From: Bacteroidetes bacterium OLB11
GTDB lineage: Bacteria > Bacteroidota > Bacteroidia > Chitinophagales > Chitinophagaceae
DNA length: 36,235 nucleotides
Direction: 5' to 3'
Assembly (NCBI GenBank): GCA_001567165.1
Contig: LNFQ01000066.1
Coordinates: forward strand, 1 to 36,235
Both the position numbers and the translations under genes were made by a program. The notes beneath the pieces are model-generated. The model worked only from the letters and a program-made list of their open reading frames with translations, had not been told where the DNA came from and did no database searches. Positions 7,940-16,074 of the stretch are shown here, in pieces (position 1 is the first letter of the stretch; every line of letters begins with the position of its first letter).

Positions 7940-8770
7940 TTAGTCCCATTGTTGTGTTGCATTTAACCCAACTGATTGAGCATTTAGCACTCGATGCTGT
8001 TTTGAATCATTTCCAATAATGTGTAAAAATGCAATGATTTTTAGTTTCTTTTTATTGAAATAATCTTCTCTTATATTCGTTGTATAAATTCGTTCAACAA
8101 TTTCTCCTTTGGCTAATGTAATCGTATCACCAAAATTTTCAGTAATTACTTTTTTTAGAACTTGTTGATGTAGGTAATTAGAATCTGCATTCATTTGAGA
8201 AACAGATTTGATACTATCTTCCACTAAATATATGCTGAGCCTTGCATTTTTATAAAGTGTATCTTGATTGCATGCAAATATTTTAATCTCTAATTTATTA
8301 TTGATTTCATTTGAACTAATTGCAAGTCCAACCGATGTTTTTTCATTTTTTAAAATCTCCATAATATTGACTCTCCAGTTATAAATACTATAAACCACAG
8401 AATCTATTTGTGAGCCTTTAATAGCAGGTATGCGATTGATGGCTGCTCTTGGAAAGCCACTGATGCCTCCTAAATGATTTTTTATATCATTATAAAATGA
8501 TGGGATTTCAAGCCAATCTCCTTGATGAATACTCACTGGAATGATTTTTTTTGTAGCGATTTCTTTCATTGCTTTTACGCTATCTTCACCAATTGGGCAG
8601 TTGGGATTCCACTCGCCAACAAAAGATTCAAGTAATACTTTTTGAGTAAAGGAAGATGGGGCGGGGTCTATATAAATATAGTGATTGGAACTTGGACCAT
8701 TATCATCCTCTTTTTTGCAGGAAGAAATGACAAGTACTGAAATTATAAATAATGATAGCAGTTTTCTCAT
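7940..8770 (-). CDS. Omp28-related lipoprotein lacking the CxxC active site
   Basis: Lipoprotein of the Omp28-related family with a thioredoxin-like N-terminal fold. The signal ends in a lipobox (VISSC) followed by KKEDD. The fold is recognisable by comparison with the upstream neighbour: FTQKVLLESFVGEWNPNCP aligns with FTKKALLEEFTGEWCGWCP, and both end ...V.LN.TQ.WD. Here the CGWC redox pair is replaced by NPNC, so one cysteine is lost and dithiol redox chemistry is unlikely. Start ATG 8770 (MRKLLSLFII) is preferred over 8776, since it gives a compact signal peptide. It lies beyond the terminator of its homologue, so it may have its own promoter, although I see no convincing one. Role unknown. 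Confidence 0.8.
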   Translation of the reverse strand: MRKLLSLFIISVLVISSCKKEDDNGPSSNHYIYIDPAPSSFTQKVLLESFVGEWNPNCPIGEDSVKAMKEIATKKIIPVSIHQGDWLEIPSFYNDIKNHLGGISGFPRAAINRIPAIKGSQIDSVVYSIYNWRVNIMEILKNEKTSVGLAISSNEINNKLEIKIFACNQDTLYKNARLSIYLVEDSIKSVSQMNADSNYLHQQVLKKVITENFGDTITLAKGEIVERIYTTNIREDYFNKKKLKIIAFLHIIGNDSKQHRVLNAQSVGLNATQQWD

Positions 8771-8785
8771 GAACATTATAAAGAT

Positions 8786-8815
8786 AAAAAAAAAACGCTC
8801 AATGAAGAGCGTTTT
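8786..8815 (-). terminator. Intrinsic terminator after the Omp28-type gene
   Basis: Perfect 9-bp stem (AAAACGCTC / GAGCGTTTT) around a 6-base loop, followed on the minus strand by a run of T. It lies 20 bases past the stop of the gene at 8835-9744. Confidence 0.85.
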
Positions 8816-8834
8816 ATGAAATTCATTTATTCGA

Positions 8835-9744
8835 TTAGTCCCAAGCTTGGGTTTTGTTCAATTCCACTTTTTGAACATTGAATACATCTCTTGGAGTTGT
8901 GTTTGTATGTACAAAAGCAACGATTTCAACGTTATTCATATCTAAGATATTCATTGAAGATAAGTCTACATTTTTGAATTCTACAATTGTGTAGTTGTCT
9001 GGTGAAGTCAAGGTAACATCGTCTCCTTTTTCGTTTGTAACAAAACCTCTAAGAACGTGAGAGTGAGTCCAGTTAGCATCAACATTTACTTGTTGTGAGT
9101 AGTTTGATTGTCCACCTGGTGATTGAGGTACTTTATCTTCGGTAACTGCGATTGTTACTTTTCTTCCAGATAGTGGTGCATTGTAACCAATAAATACTTT
9201 AATGTCTGCATTTGTTCCGTTTAATTTTGTAACCATTGCAAGACCACAATCGGCAGTTTTATTTAAGTTTGTTTGCACTTGACTAGACCATGATCCACGT
9301 CCGGTTGCATCGGCTCTGTCAACACTTCCATTAGGAAATCCTGTAACGCCTGTAAGAGTTTGAAGCCATGAATTAAATGATGCAAGCTCCATTGGGTCGC
9401 CATCGTGCACTGCAACACCTGCTACTTTTGTTGGGTATTGAGTGAGTAATTGTTTCATCACTTCAGCTCCTTCTGGACACCAACCGCACCATTCTCCGGT
9501 AAATTCTTCTAGAAGTGCTTTTTTAGTGAAATCAACTGGTACTTTTCCAACGTCAGCTAATGGATCATTTCCATTGTTTCCATTGTTTCCGTTGTTTCCA
9601 TTGTTACCGTTATTTCCATTATTACCATTTTGGTTAGTACCGAAAGGATTTGTTCCACTCGTATTGCTATTTATTCTTTTGCAAGAAGAAAACCCAAAAG
9701 CGAGCATCGCAAAAATTGTTGAAAGAGTGATGATTTTTTTTCAT
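8835..9744 (-). CDS. Omp28-related lipoprotein with thioredoxin-like CxxC motif, start frameshifted
   Basis: Surface or outer-membrane lipoprotein of the Omp28-related family. After the lipobox (FGFSSC) there is a low-complexity linker of seven Asn-Gly-Asn type units, then the thioredoxin-like region FTGEWCGWCPEGAEVMKQL with a CGWC redox pair, and a beta-rich C-terminal half ending NKTQAWD. The true start is ATG 9744: it opens MKK, and removing one base from the 8-base T run (9734-9741) gives MKKIITLSTIFAMLAFGFSSC, a full lipoprotein signal. As printed, the frame opens only within the signal at MLAFGF. A TATATTTG promoter box lies 25 bases upstream and a strong terminator follows. Partner and substrate are unknown. 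Confidence 0.85.
9561..9638. repeat. Tandem 9-bp repeats encoding an Asn/Gly linker
   Basis: Imperfect tandem units related to TTTCCATTG (about seven copies), encoding the GNN-type linker of the Omp28 lipoprotein. In-frame copy-number change would lengthen or shorten the linker without breaking the gene. Confidence 0.75.
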
Positions 9745-9768
9745 TTTATTTTTTTTTATTTTTATTAC

Positions 9769-9776
9769 CAAATATA
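9769..9776 (-). promoter_or_regulatory. -7 promoter box of the Omp28-type gene
   Basis: Minus-strand TATATTTG, an exact TAnnTTTG match, 25 bases upstream of ATG 9744. Confidence 0.55.
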
Positions 9777-9903
9777 TTATAATTCTGTTGAATTATTAAA
9801 ATAAAATTCCACTTTTTTAGACGAAAAAGTTTTTTTTAATGGTTTGGGTGGGTTGAAAAAATTGTCATTTTTATTGTCTAAATTAAATGAATTTCCATTA
9901 GGC

Positions 9904-10734
9904 TCATTTATATGATGATTTGAGGGATTGTTTTTTTGCTTTCCTTTTTTGCATATTGGCTAGCTTAAGCATTCTGGCTAAATTTGATTCCTCTAATGAG
10001 AAGGCTCTTTCTATCCACAATTTCACAACTTCAATTAGTTCTTCTTTGGATACTTTGGTGCAAATATTGTAAAAGGGGTCATTAACGATTTTGTCTATTT
10101 CTCCACTGGTGATGAGATTGTTCATGAATAATAACCCCATACCATCTTCGCATACTTTATTAATAATTCCTAATTCAAGAATTTCATTTGCACTATATGT
10201 TTTTCCTGAATTAATAATTTCATTTGCTTTTTGATAACCTACTTTTTTGGTAAGTAAACTATAAGCACCCATGCCGGGAAATGTACCAAAAATAATTTCT
10301 GGGAAGCTAAATTTTGCTGACTCTTCTACAAGAATATAATTACCAGAAAGGGCACTCTCAAAACCACCTCCGAATGCGTTTCCTTGCACAACACAACTCG
10401 AAAATACATCTTGATTATAGTTGTTATTATAGTTGTAAACTAATTCAATACATTTAAAAGCATATTCTTGTAAATCTTTTTTCTTTTTCTCTCTTATACA
10501 ATTGACGAAAAAATCTAAATCGCCACCCAAATTCCAAATTCCTTTATTTAAGGAATACGCAACGACATATTTAATATTTTCTTTTTTGATGAAATAGACT
10601 ATCAAGTCTTTTACATGAGTGAGATTATTCAAAAAATCAATCGAATAGCAAAGTTTATCTTGCAAATCAATCCCAATCCATAGCACTTTATGGTCGCTAT
10701 CAATTCTGACTCTAAGATTATTATTTATAAACAA
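9904..10734 (-). CDS. RpfF-like crotonase (putative DSF-type cis-2-unsaturated fatty acid synthase)
   Basis: Enoyl-CoA hydratase/isomerase superfamily protein of 276 aa, close in layout to RpfF, which makes the diffusible signal factor (cis-2-unsaturated fatty acid) from acyl-ACP. Shared features: IWNLGGDLDFFVNCIR (66-81), YAFKCIELVY (91-100), VVQGNAFGGGFESALS (115-130) and FSFPEIIFGTFPGMGAYS. The two catalytic glutamates of RpfF (E141 and E161, 20 residues apart) are matched by E126 and E146, also 20 apart. The only available start is TTG 10734; no Met occurs for about 150 residues. No RpfC or RpfG sensor genes lie nearby. It is divergent from nusB and monocistronic. An ordinary crotonase of fatty-acid or isoprenoid breakdown is the alternative, but the NLGGDL...GMGAYS pattern favours the RpfF group. 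Confidence 0.7.
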   Translation of the reverse strand: MFINNNLRVRIDSDHKVLWIGIDLQDKLCYSIDFLNNLTHVKDLIVYFIKKENIKYVVAYSLNKGIWNLGGDLDFFVNCIREKKKKDLQEYAFKCIELVYNYNNNYNQDVFSSCVVQGNAFGGGFESALSGNYILVEESAKFSFPEIIFGTFPGMGAYSLLTKKVGYQKANEIINSGKTYSANEILELGIINKVCEDGMGLLFMNNLITSGEIDKIVNDPFYNICTKVSKEELIEVVKLWIERAFSLEESNLARMLKLANMQKRKAKKQSLKSSYK

Positions 10735-10801
10735 GTTAAAAAAAAATTAATGATTTTTTAAAGACAATAAAGAATCCTTTATACAAAAAGATAAAAATAA
10801 C

Positions 10802-10815
10802 CTGATAAAAATCAA
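10802..10815. promoter_or_regulatory. Candidate Fnr/Crp-type operator
   Basis: CTGATAAAAATCAA matches the Fnr consensus TTGATnnnnATCAA at nine of ten fixed positions. It lies in the divergent intergenic region about 70 bases from the TTG start of the RpfF-like gene and 150 bases from nusB. One site in AT-rich DNA could be chance. Confidence 0.35.
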
Positions 10816-10913
10816 GTAATTTATACACAGGGTGTGGAAATGTGTTATTTAAGCAATTAAAGACTATTTTTAGTTAACAACAATTATTTCATTTTTTTTT
10901 CAAATAGATTAAT

Positions 10914-10921
10914 TACTTTCG
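10914..10921 (+). promoter_or_regulatory. Possible nusB promoter box
   Basis: TACTTTCG deviates by one base from TAnnTTTG and lies 43 bases before ATG 10965. Confidence 0.35.
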
Positions 10922-10964
10922 CAACCCAAATTTTTTACATATAAGTTCTTCAATTTAATATAAT

Positions 10965-11898
10965 ATGGTCAGTAGGAGAAATATCAGAATCGGAGTTGTT
11001 CAAAGTATTTTTGAATCGAATGTTCAAGAACCTGAGCTAAATAAACAATTTGCTTTGAAAATATTTAATGGAAAGCTTAGTAACACTCAAGCTCTTTATG
11101 CAAGCATCATTCATTTAACCTATTCCATCACTCAATATGTAATCTCCTATGCTAACCAAAAAGCATCTAAACTAAGACCCACTTTTGAAGACAAAAATAT
11201 TAATACTAAAATAGCCAATAATATTTTAATGCTACAAATTAAAAGAAAATCTTTCTTTTGTTGAAGTTATAAAAAAATATAAGCTAGCTCATCTTTTTGA
11301 AGAAGATTTTATCAAAAAATTATTTATTCTTTTGATTGACACTGAGGAGTATAAACAATATATTCAAAGTCCTTTAAAAAGCCCTTTAGAAGAGAAAAAA
11401 ATTATTGACACTATCCTGCATGTTTGTATTTTTGAAAATGAAAATACGGCTAATTTTTTTAGCATGAAAAATTTATGATTGGTACACCGATTTTGAGATG
11501 GTGTATCAATGGAATGAAAAGTTTTTATATAATGTAAAACAGTTTCGTTTTGACAAAATTATTTCAGATGACAAAAAACAATTTGCAATCGATTTATTAA
11601 ATTGCTATTATGATAAAAAAAGTTTGGTTTTTGAATTAATCAAACCAAAATTAGTCAATTGGGACCCAGAACGAATTGCCACGCTTGATATGATAATCCT
11701 CCATGTTGCAATCTGTGAATTTTTATACTTTGAAACAATTCCACTGAAAGTAACTATTAATGAATATATTGATATCGCGAAGTCTTACAGCACCCACCAA
11801 AGTGGCGTATTTGTTAACGGCGTTTTTGGATAATATTCAAAAAGAACTTGGGCTTCAAAATAAAATTCATAAAATTGCATTTGAGAAAAATAAATAAT
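10965..11898 (+). CDS. nusB: Transcription antitermination factor NusB, frameshifted three times
   Basis: NusB binds boxA RNA with NusE and supports rRNA antitermination. This is the long Bacteroidota form (about 310 aa), with a helical N-terminal extension and the NusB domain at the end: FDKIISDDKKQFAIDLL, NWDPERIATLDMIILHVAICEF, IPLKVTINEYIDIAKSYST, GVFVNGVLDNIQKEL. Three indels interrupt it: the A run at 11241-11244 (one base too many; the frame resumes ENLSFVEVIKKYKL), two bases apparently missing near 11466-11475 (the frame resumes YDWYTDFEMVYQW), and the T run at 11823-11827 (one base too many). Repairing them gives one protein ending at TAA 11898. It leads the nusB, DUF1573, yajC, ftsB-like cluster. 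Such damage in a core gene argues for sequencing error. Confidence 0.85.
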
Positions 11899-11906
11899 CA
11901 TTAGTG

Positions 11907-12383
11907 ATGAAATATTTTTTAAAATTCCTTTTAGTCTTACCCATTCTGTTTTATGCATGCAATGGCACTCAATCTCAAAATTCAACAAACGCATTACCTG
12001 AAAATAAATTAAGCACCGACTTAATTAATAATCCACGTTCCATTGACCTGAATGATAGTAGTGCAAATGTTTTAGGCACTTTAAAATTTGACGATACCAT
12101 ACATCAATTTGGAATCATCAAAGATGGAGAAATCGTAGAATGTGAATTTGAAATGACAAATATTGGTCAAAAAGATATCTTTATCAATGAGGCAAAAACA
12201 TCCTGCGGATGCACAGTGCCAAGCTATCCGACTGCACCTATCCAACCAGGGCAAAAGGAAACAATCAAAGTGAAATTTGATAGTAAAAACAAAATAGGCT
12301 ATAACGAAAAATCAATAGACGTCATCACCAACGGAAACCCTTCTATCTATCATTTGTATATACAAGCTCAAGTGGATAAATGA
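11907..12383 (+). CDS. DUF1573 domain lipoprotein
   Basis: Exported lipoprotein of the DUF1573 family, common in Bacteroidota and of unknown function. The signal peptide ends in a lipobox (FYAC). The DUF1573 core has the usual pattern: IHQFGIIKDGEIVECEFEM, FINEAKTSCGCTVPSYP and PGQKETIKVKFDS, an Ig-like beta-sandwich with the conserved SCGCT. ATG 11907 is preferred; a GTG at 11904 is also in frame. It begins 8 bases after nusB and precedes yajC, an arrangement common in this phylum. The protein probably faces the periplasm. Confidence 0.85.
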   Translation: MKYFLKFLLVLPILFYACNGTQSQNSTNALPENKLSTDLINNPRSIDLNDSSANVLGTLKFDDTIHQFGIIKDGEIVECEFEMTNIGQKDIFINEAKTSCGCTVPSYPTAPIQPGQKETIKVKFDSKNKIGYNEKSIDVITNGNPSIYHLYIQAQVDK

Positions 12384-12415
12384 TATAAATTTTTATCTAA
12401 TTCAAAAATTTCATT

Positions 12416-12423
12416 TACTTTTG
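12416..12423 (+). promoter_or_regulatory. -7 promoter box of yajC
   Basis: TACTTTTG matches TAnnTTTG exactly and lies 20 bases before ATG 12444. Confidence 0.5.
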
Positions 12424-12443
12424 AACACTCTTTAATTTAAAAT

Positions 12444-12776
12444 ATGAACACTCTAAACATCTTATTCATTTTAGCTCAAGCTCAAGGCAACCCATGGCTT
12501 ACTCCTATTTTTATGTTTGCCATGATCGGCGTTATGTATTTCTTTATGATTCGCCCACAAGTGAAAAAAGCAAAAGAACAAAAAGCATTCACAAACAGTA
12601 CCAATATTGGAGATAATATCGTAACAACTTCTGGAATTCATGGGAAAATTGTCAAGTTCAATGAAGACGGTAGCATGTCTTTAGAAGTCGATAGAAACAC
12701 CGTTTTGAAAATGGACAAAAGTGCCATTTCGATGGAAATGACGCAAGCAATGAGAAAAGGCAATATTGCTAACTAA
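12444..12776 (+). CDS. yajC: Preprotein translocase accessory subunit YajC
   Basis: Small inner-membrane protein (110 aa) of the Sec holotranslocon, partner of SecDF. It has one membrane segment (PIFMFAMIGVMYFFMI), the family hallmark RPQVKKAKEQKAF right after it, and the cytoplasmic beta-rich domain IGDNIVTTSGIHGKIVKF...VLKMDKSAI. The length is normal and the reading frame intact. An own promoter box lies upstream, so it can be transcribed apart from nusB. secDF is not in the window. Confidence 0.95.
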   Translation: MNTLNILFILAQAQGNPWLTPIFMFAMIGVMYFFMIRPQVKKAKEQKAFTNSTNIGDNIVTTSGIHGKIVKFNEDGSMSLEVDRNTVLKMDKSAISMEMTQAMRKGNIAN

Positions 12777-12802
12777 TATATCTTTATTAATAATCCATAT
12801 CA

Positions 12803-13103
12803 ATGAAATATTTCGCATTCTTAAAAAATAAATTTTTCATTGTGACGATTGTTTTTATTGTATGGGTTACTTTTTTTGCCCAATACGATATCTTGTCTGT
12901 CAAAAAATCAAAGACAAGAACTCAATGAAATGAAGGAAAAGATAGAATATCTCCATCAAGAAGTAGAAAAGCAGCAAAACGAAAAACAATTATTGGAAAA
13001 CGACTCCAATACGGTTGAGCGATATGCGCGTGAAAAATATTTTATGAAAAAAGATAATGAAGATATTTATATGATAGACACTCTTACTAAACCTGAAAAA
13101 TAA
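12803..13103 (+). CDS. FtsB/DivIC-like septum formation initiator, frameshifted
   Basis: Short bitopic membrane protein of the FtsB/DivIC type, part of the division complex. ATG 12803 opens MKYFAFLKNKFFIVTIVFIV, giving a short cytoplasmic tail and one membrane segment, followed by a coiled coil (NQRQELNEMKEKIEYL, QQNEKQLLE) and the conserved NTVERYAREKYFMKKDNEDIYMI end typical of the family. One base too many in the A run 12902-12907 breaks it between ILSVK and NQRQ; repair gives about 99 residues. It follows yajC after 26 bases. The gene call is confident; naming it FtsB or DivIC is not. Confidence 0.8.
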
Positions 13104-13188
13104 AACATGAAGTCGTAATATATTTTGATTTTTCCTTATTTTTTATATCATTGAAACTTTTAATAAGTGAAAAATTAGATAGCGTAAT

Positions 13189-16038
13189 ATGTTTAAAAAA
13201 TCTGTCCTCACATTTATTGCTTCCATTGCAATCATTCAATTAAATGCTCAAGCAAAATTGATTGAAAAAATAACCAAATCAAACAGTAAGGAAATTGTGA
13301 TTCCTTATGAAAAATATGAATATCCAAATGGACTTACTTTAATTGTTCATGAAGATCATAGTGACCCCATTTGTCATGTAGATGTAACCTATCACGTAGG
13401 TTCTGCTAGAGAACAAATCGGGAAATCAGGCTTTGCTCATTTTTTTGAACACATGATGTTTCAAGGGAGTGACAATGTAGCCGATGAGCAACATTTCAAA
13501 ATTATCACCGAAGCTGGAGGAACTTTAAATGGGACTACCAATCGCGATCGAACAAACTATTTTGAAACAGTTCCCAGTAACCAACTTGAAAAAATGCTTT
13601 GGTTAGAAGCAGACCGAATGGGCTTTTTATTAGATGCCGTCACTCAACAAAAATTTGAAGTACAAAGAGCTACTGTTAAAAATGAAAGAGGACAAAACTA
13701 TGACAACAAACCTTATGGGCTCGTACAAGAAATGATTGCTAAAAATATTTTTCCTTACGGCCATCCTTATTCGTGGCTGACAATTGGATATATCGAAGAT
13801 TTGAATCGAGTGGATGTAAATGATTTGAAAAATTTCTTTTTGAGATGGTATGGGCCTAATAACGCGGTTTTGACAGTAGGTGGTGATGTCAACACTCAAG
13901 ATGTCGTACGTTTAGTAGATAAATATTTTGGAAAAATACCAAAATGCCCCGCTGTCGAAAAAACAAAATTACCTAATCCGACTTTGAATAAAGATAGATA
14001 TGTCAGCATGGTAGATCAATATGCAAAATTGCCCATTCTTGTATGTGCAATGCCGACTGTGCCTTCATTTGATCAAGATGAAATTGCTTTAGATTGTCTA
14101 GCCGAAATTATCGGTGGAGATAAAAACTCAATCCTATATCAAAACCTTGTGAAAACTCAAAAAGCAATCAGCGTTAGTTGCTATAACACCACTAGCGAAC
14201 TTGCAGGAAATTTTCAAATATTAATTACTCCAAAACCCGGTACTCCATTAGGAGATATGGAAAAAGAAATTCGACAAGCTCTTTCTGAATTTGAGAAAAA
14301 TGGGGTCAGTGATGATGCACTTGATAAATTTAAGAGTTCATTAGAAGCACAAGAAATTTATCGCCTAGAAAGTGTTTCAGGAAAAGTGTCTCAATTAGCA
14401 TCTTACCAAACATTTACTGGTAATGCGAATTATATTACAACCAATTTAGAAAGCATTAAAAAACTGACGAAAGAGGATGTGATGAGAGTCTATAATCAAT
14501 ACATTAAAAATAAACCAATGCTCATTTTAAGCGTTTTGACAAAAGGAAATGAAAACGTCATTGCAGCGAAAGATAATTACACCGTTTCAAAAGATGGTTA
14601 TGTGTCTCCAAATTATGAATATAATGGGTTGAAATATGTGAAAGCAAAAGACAATTTTGACAGAAGCAAAATGCCAAATGAAGGACCGGCAATCAACGTG
14701 AAAGTCCCACCATTCACCATTCAGAACCTAAATGATATCCGCATTATTCATTCCAAATCAGATGAGATACCCATTGTCGTTATTTCTATCGGATTAAAAG
14801 GAGGCAGAATAATGGAACAAAATGATCTATCAAAAGCAGGCTTAGGCAATTTGTTTGCAGCGATGATGAATGAAGATACAAAACAACATACTGCTGAACA
14901 AATGAATATCATGCTAGATAAATTGGGAAGTCAAATACAAGTTTCTTGTGGTTTAGATGAAATCTCAATTACAGTTCGTTCTCTAAAAGAAAATATTCAA
15001 CCAACGTTAGATTTACTCAAAGAAAGAATTTTCCAACCAGATTTTAAGCAAGAAACCCTCGATCGTATTAAAAACCAAACCCTCGAAAATATTAAAAATT
15101 CAAAAACACGTGCAGCTACGATGGCAAGCATTGTCAGTAATTATTTCCTCTTTGGGAAAAATAATGTATTGGGAACTCCTGCAATCGGAAAAGAAGAAAC
15201 AGTCAAAAACATCACCTTAAATGATATCGAAGAATACTATAAAAAGTATATTTCTTCTAACGAAATGAATATCGTGGTGGTAGGCGATTACGAAAGAAAT
15301 GATGCATTTAAACTTTCATCGATTTTTGAAAAATTACCAAAACAAAAAATAGAATATCCAAGTGTGCAAGCTCAAAGTGGAAATGCACCTAAAACTCTTT
15401 TTATTTATGATATTCCAAAGGCAGCACAAACAGAATTTAGAATCGGGAAATTAACCAATCTAAAATATGACGCAACAGGCGAATACTTTCGTTGTGGAAT
15501 CATGAATTTCTCTTTTGGAGGGGAATTTAATTCAAGATTAAACATCAATTTAAGAGAAGATAAAGGCTGGACTTATGGTGCTCGTGGCGGTTTTAACGGG
15601 AATGATTTTACCGGCTCATATTTGTTTTCATCAGGAATAAAAGCGAGCGCTACAGATAGTGCATTAATAGAAATTGAAAAGGAATTTCGTAAATTCCATG
15701 CAACCGGAATCACAACTGATGAATTGCAATTTACTAAAAATGCCATGACGCAAAGAGATGCAAGAAAGTATGAAACTCTTTATCAAAAAGCAGGATTCCT
15801 TGACAATATCTTAAAGCATAATCTCACTGCAAATTATGTAGATGAACAACACAAAAAATATTAAATGCTTTTGATAAAAAAAAATGCAGACATCCGCATC
15901 AAAGAATGGCTCGATTTTGATACCTTCAATATCATACTAGCAGGCGATTTCCAAAGTTTAAAACCCAAATTGGAGGCACTTAAATATCGAGTTGAAAAAA
16001 TTGACGAAAACGGAAATATCATTAGAGATAAAAAATAG
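13189..16038 (+). CDS. M16 family zinc metalloprotease, two-domain, 3' end frameshifted
   Basis: Exported peptidase of the M16 (pitrilysin/insulinase) family with a signal peptide (ending LNAQA). The first domain is catalytic: inverted zinc motif HFFEH (H84, E87, H88) in GFAHFFEHMMFQGS, with the third ligand probably E166 in VKNERGQNYDNKPYG. The second domain (VVISIGLKGGRI onwards) lacks the motif but has the C-terminal M16 landmark WTYGARGGF. The end is split by two compensating runs: A6 at 15853-15858 (one base short) and A9 at 15876-15884 (one base over). Repair joins VDEQHKK to ILNAFDKKNADIRIKEWLDFD and extends it to the stop at 16038, about 949 aa. As printed, it ends early at 15864. It probably degrades peptides in the periplasm. 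Confidence 0.9.
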
Positions 16039-16074
16039 AAATTGAGAATAATGCTTTTTTAAAAGGTTATTAAA

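Noticed and set aside
9561..9638. CRISPR array
   Set aside because: Units are 9 bases, contiguous and in frame in a coding region, with no spacers.
9442..9804. Plus-strand ORF of 120 codons over the Omp28 gene
   Set aside because: It mirrors the repeat-coding strand of a clear minus-strand lipoprotein; its Pro/Leu/Phe-rich product is a low-complexity shadow.
10815..10855. Replication origin with DnaA boxes
   Set aside because: Only one relaxed DnaA-box match, no cluster, and no dnaA, dnaN or similar gene nearby.
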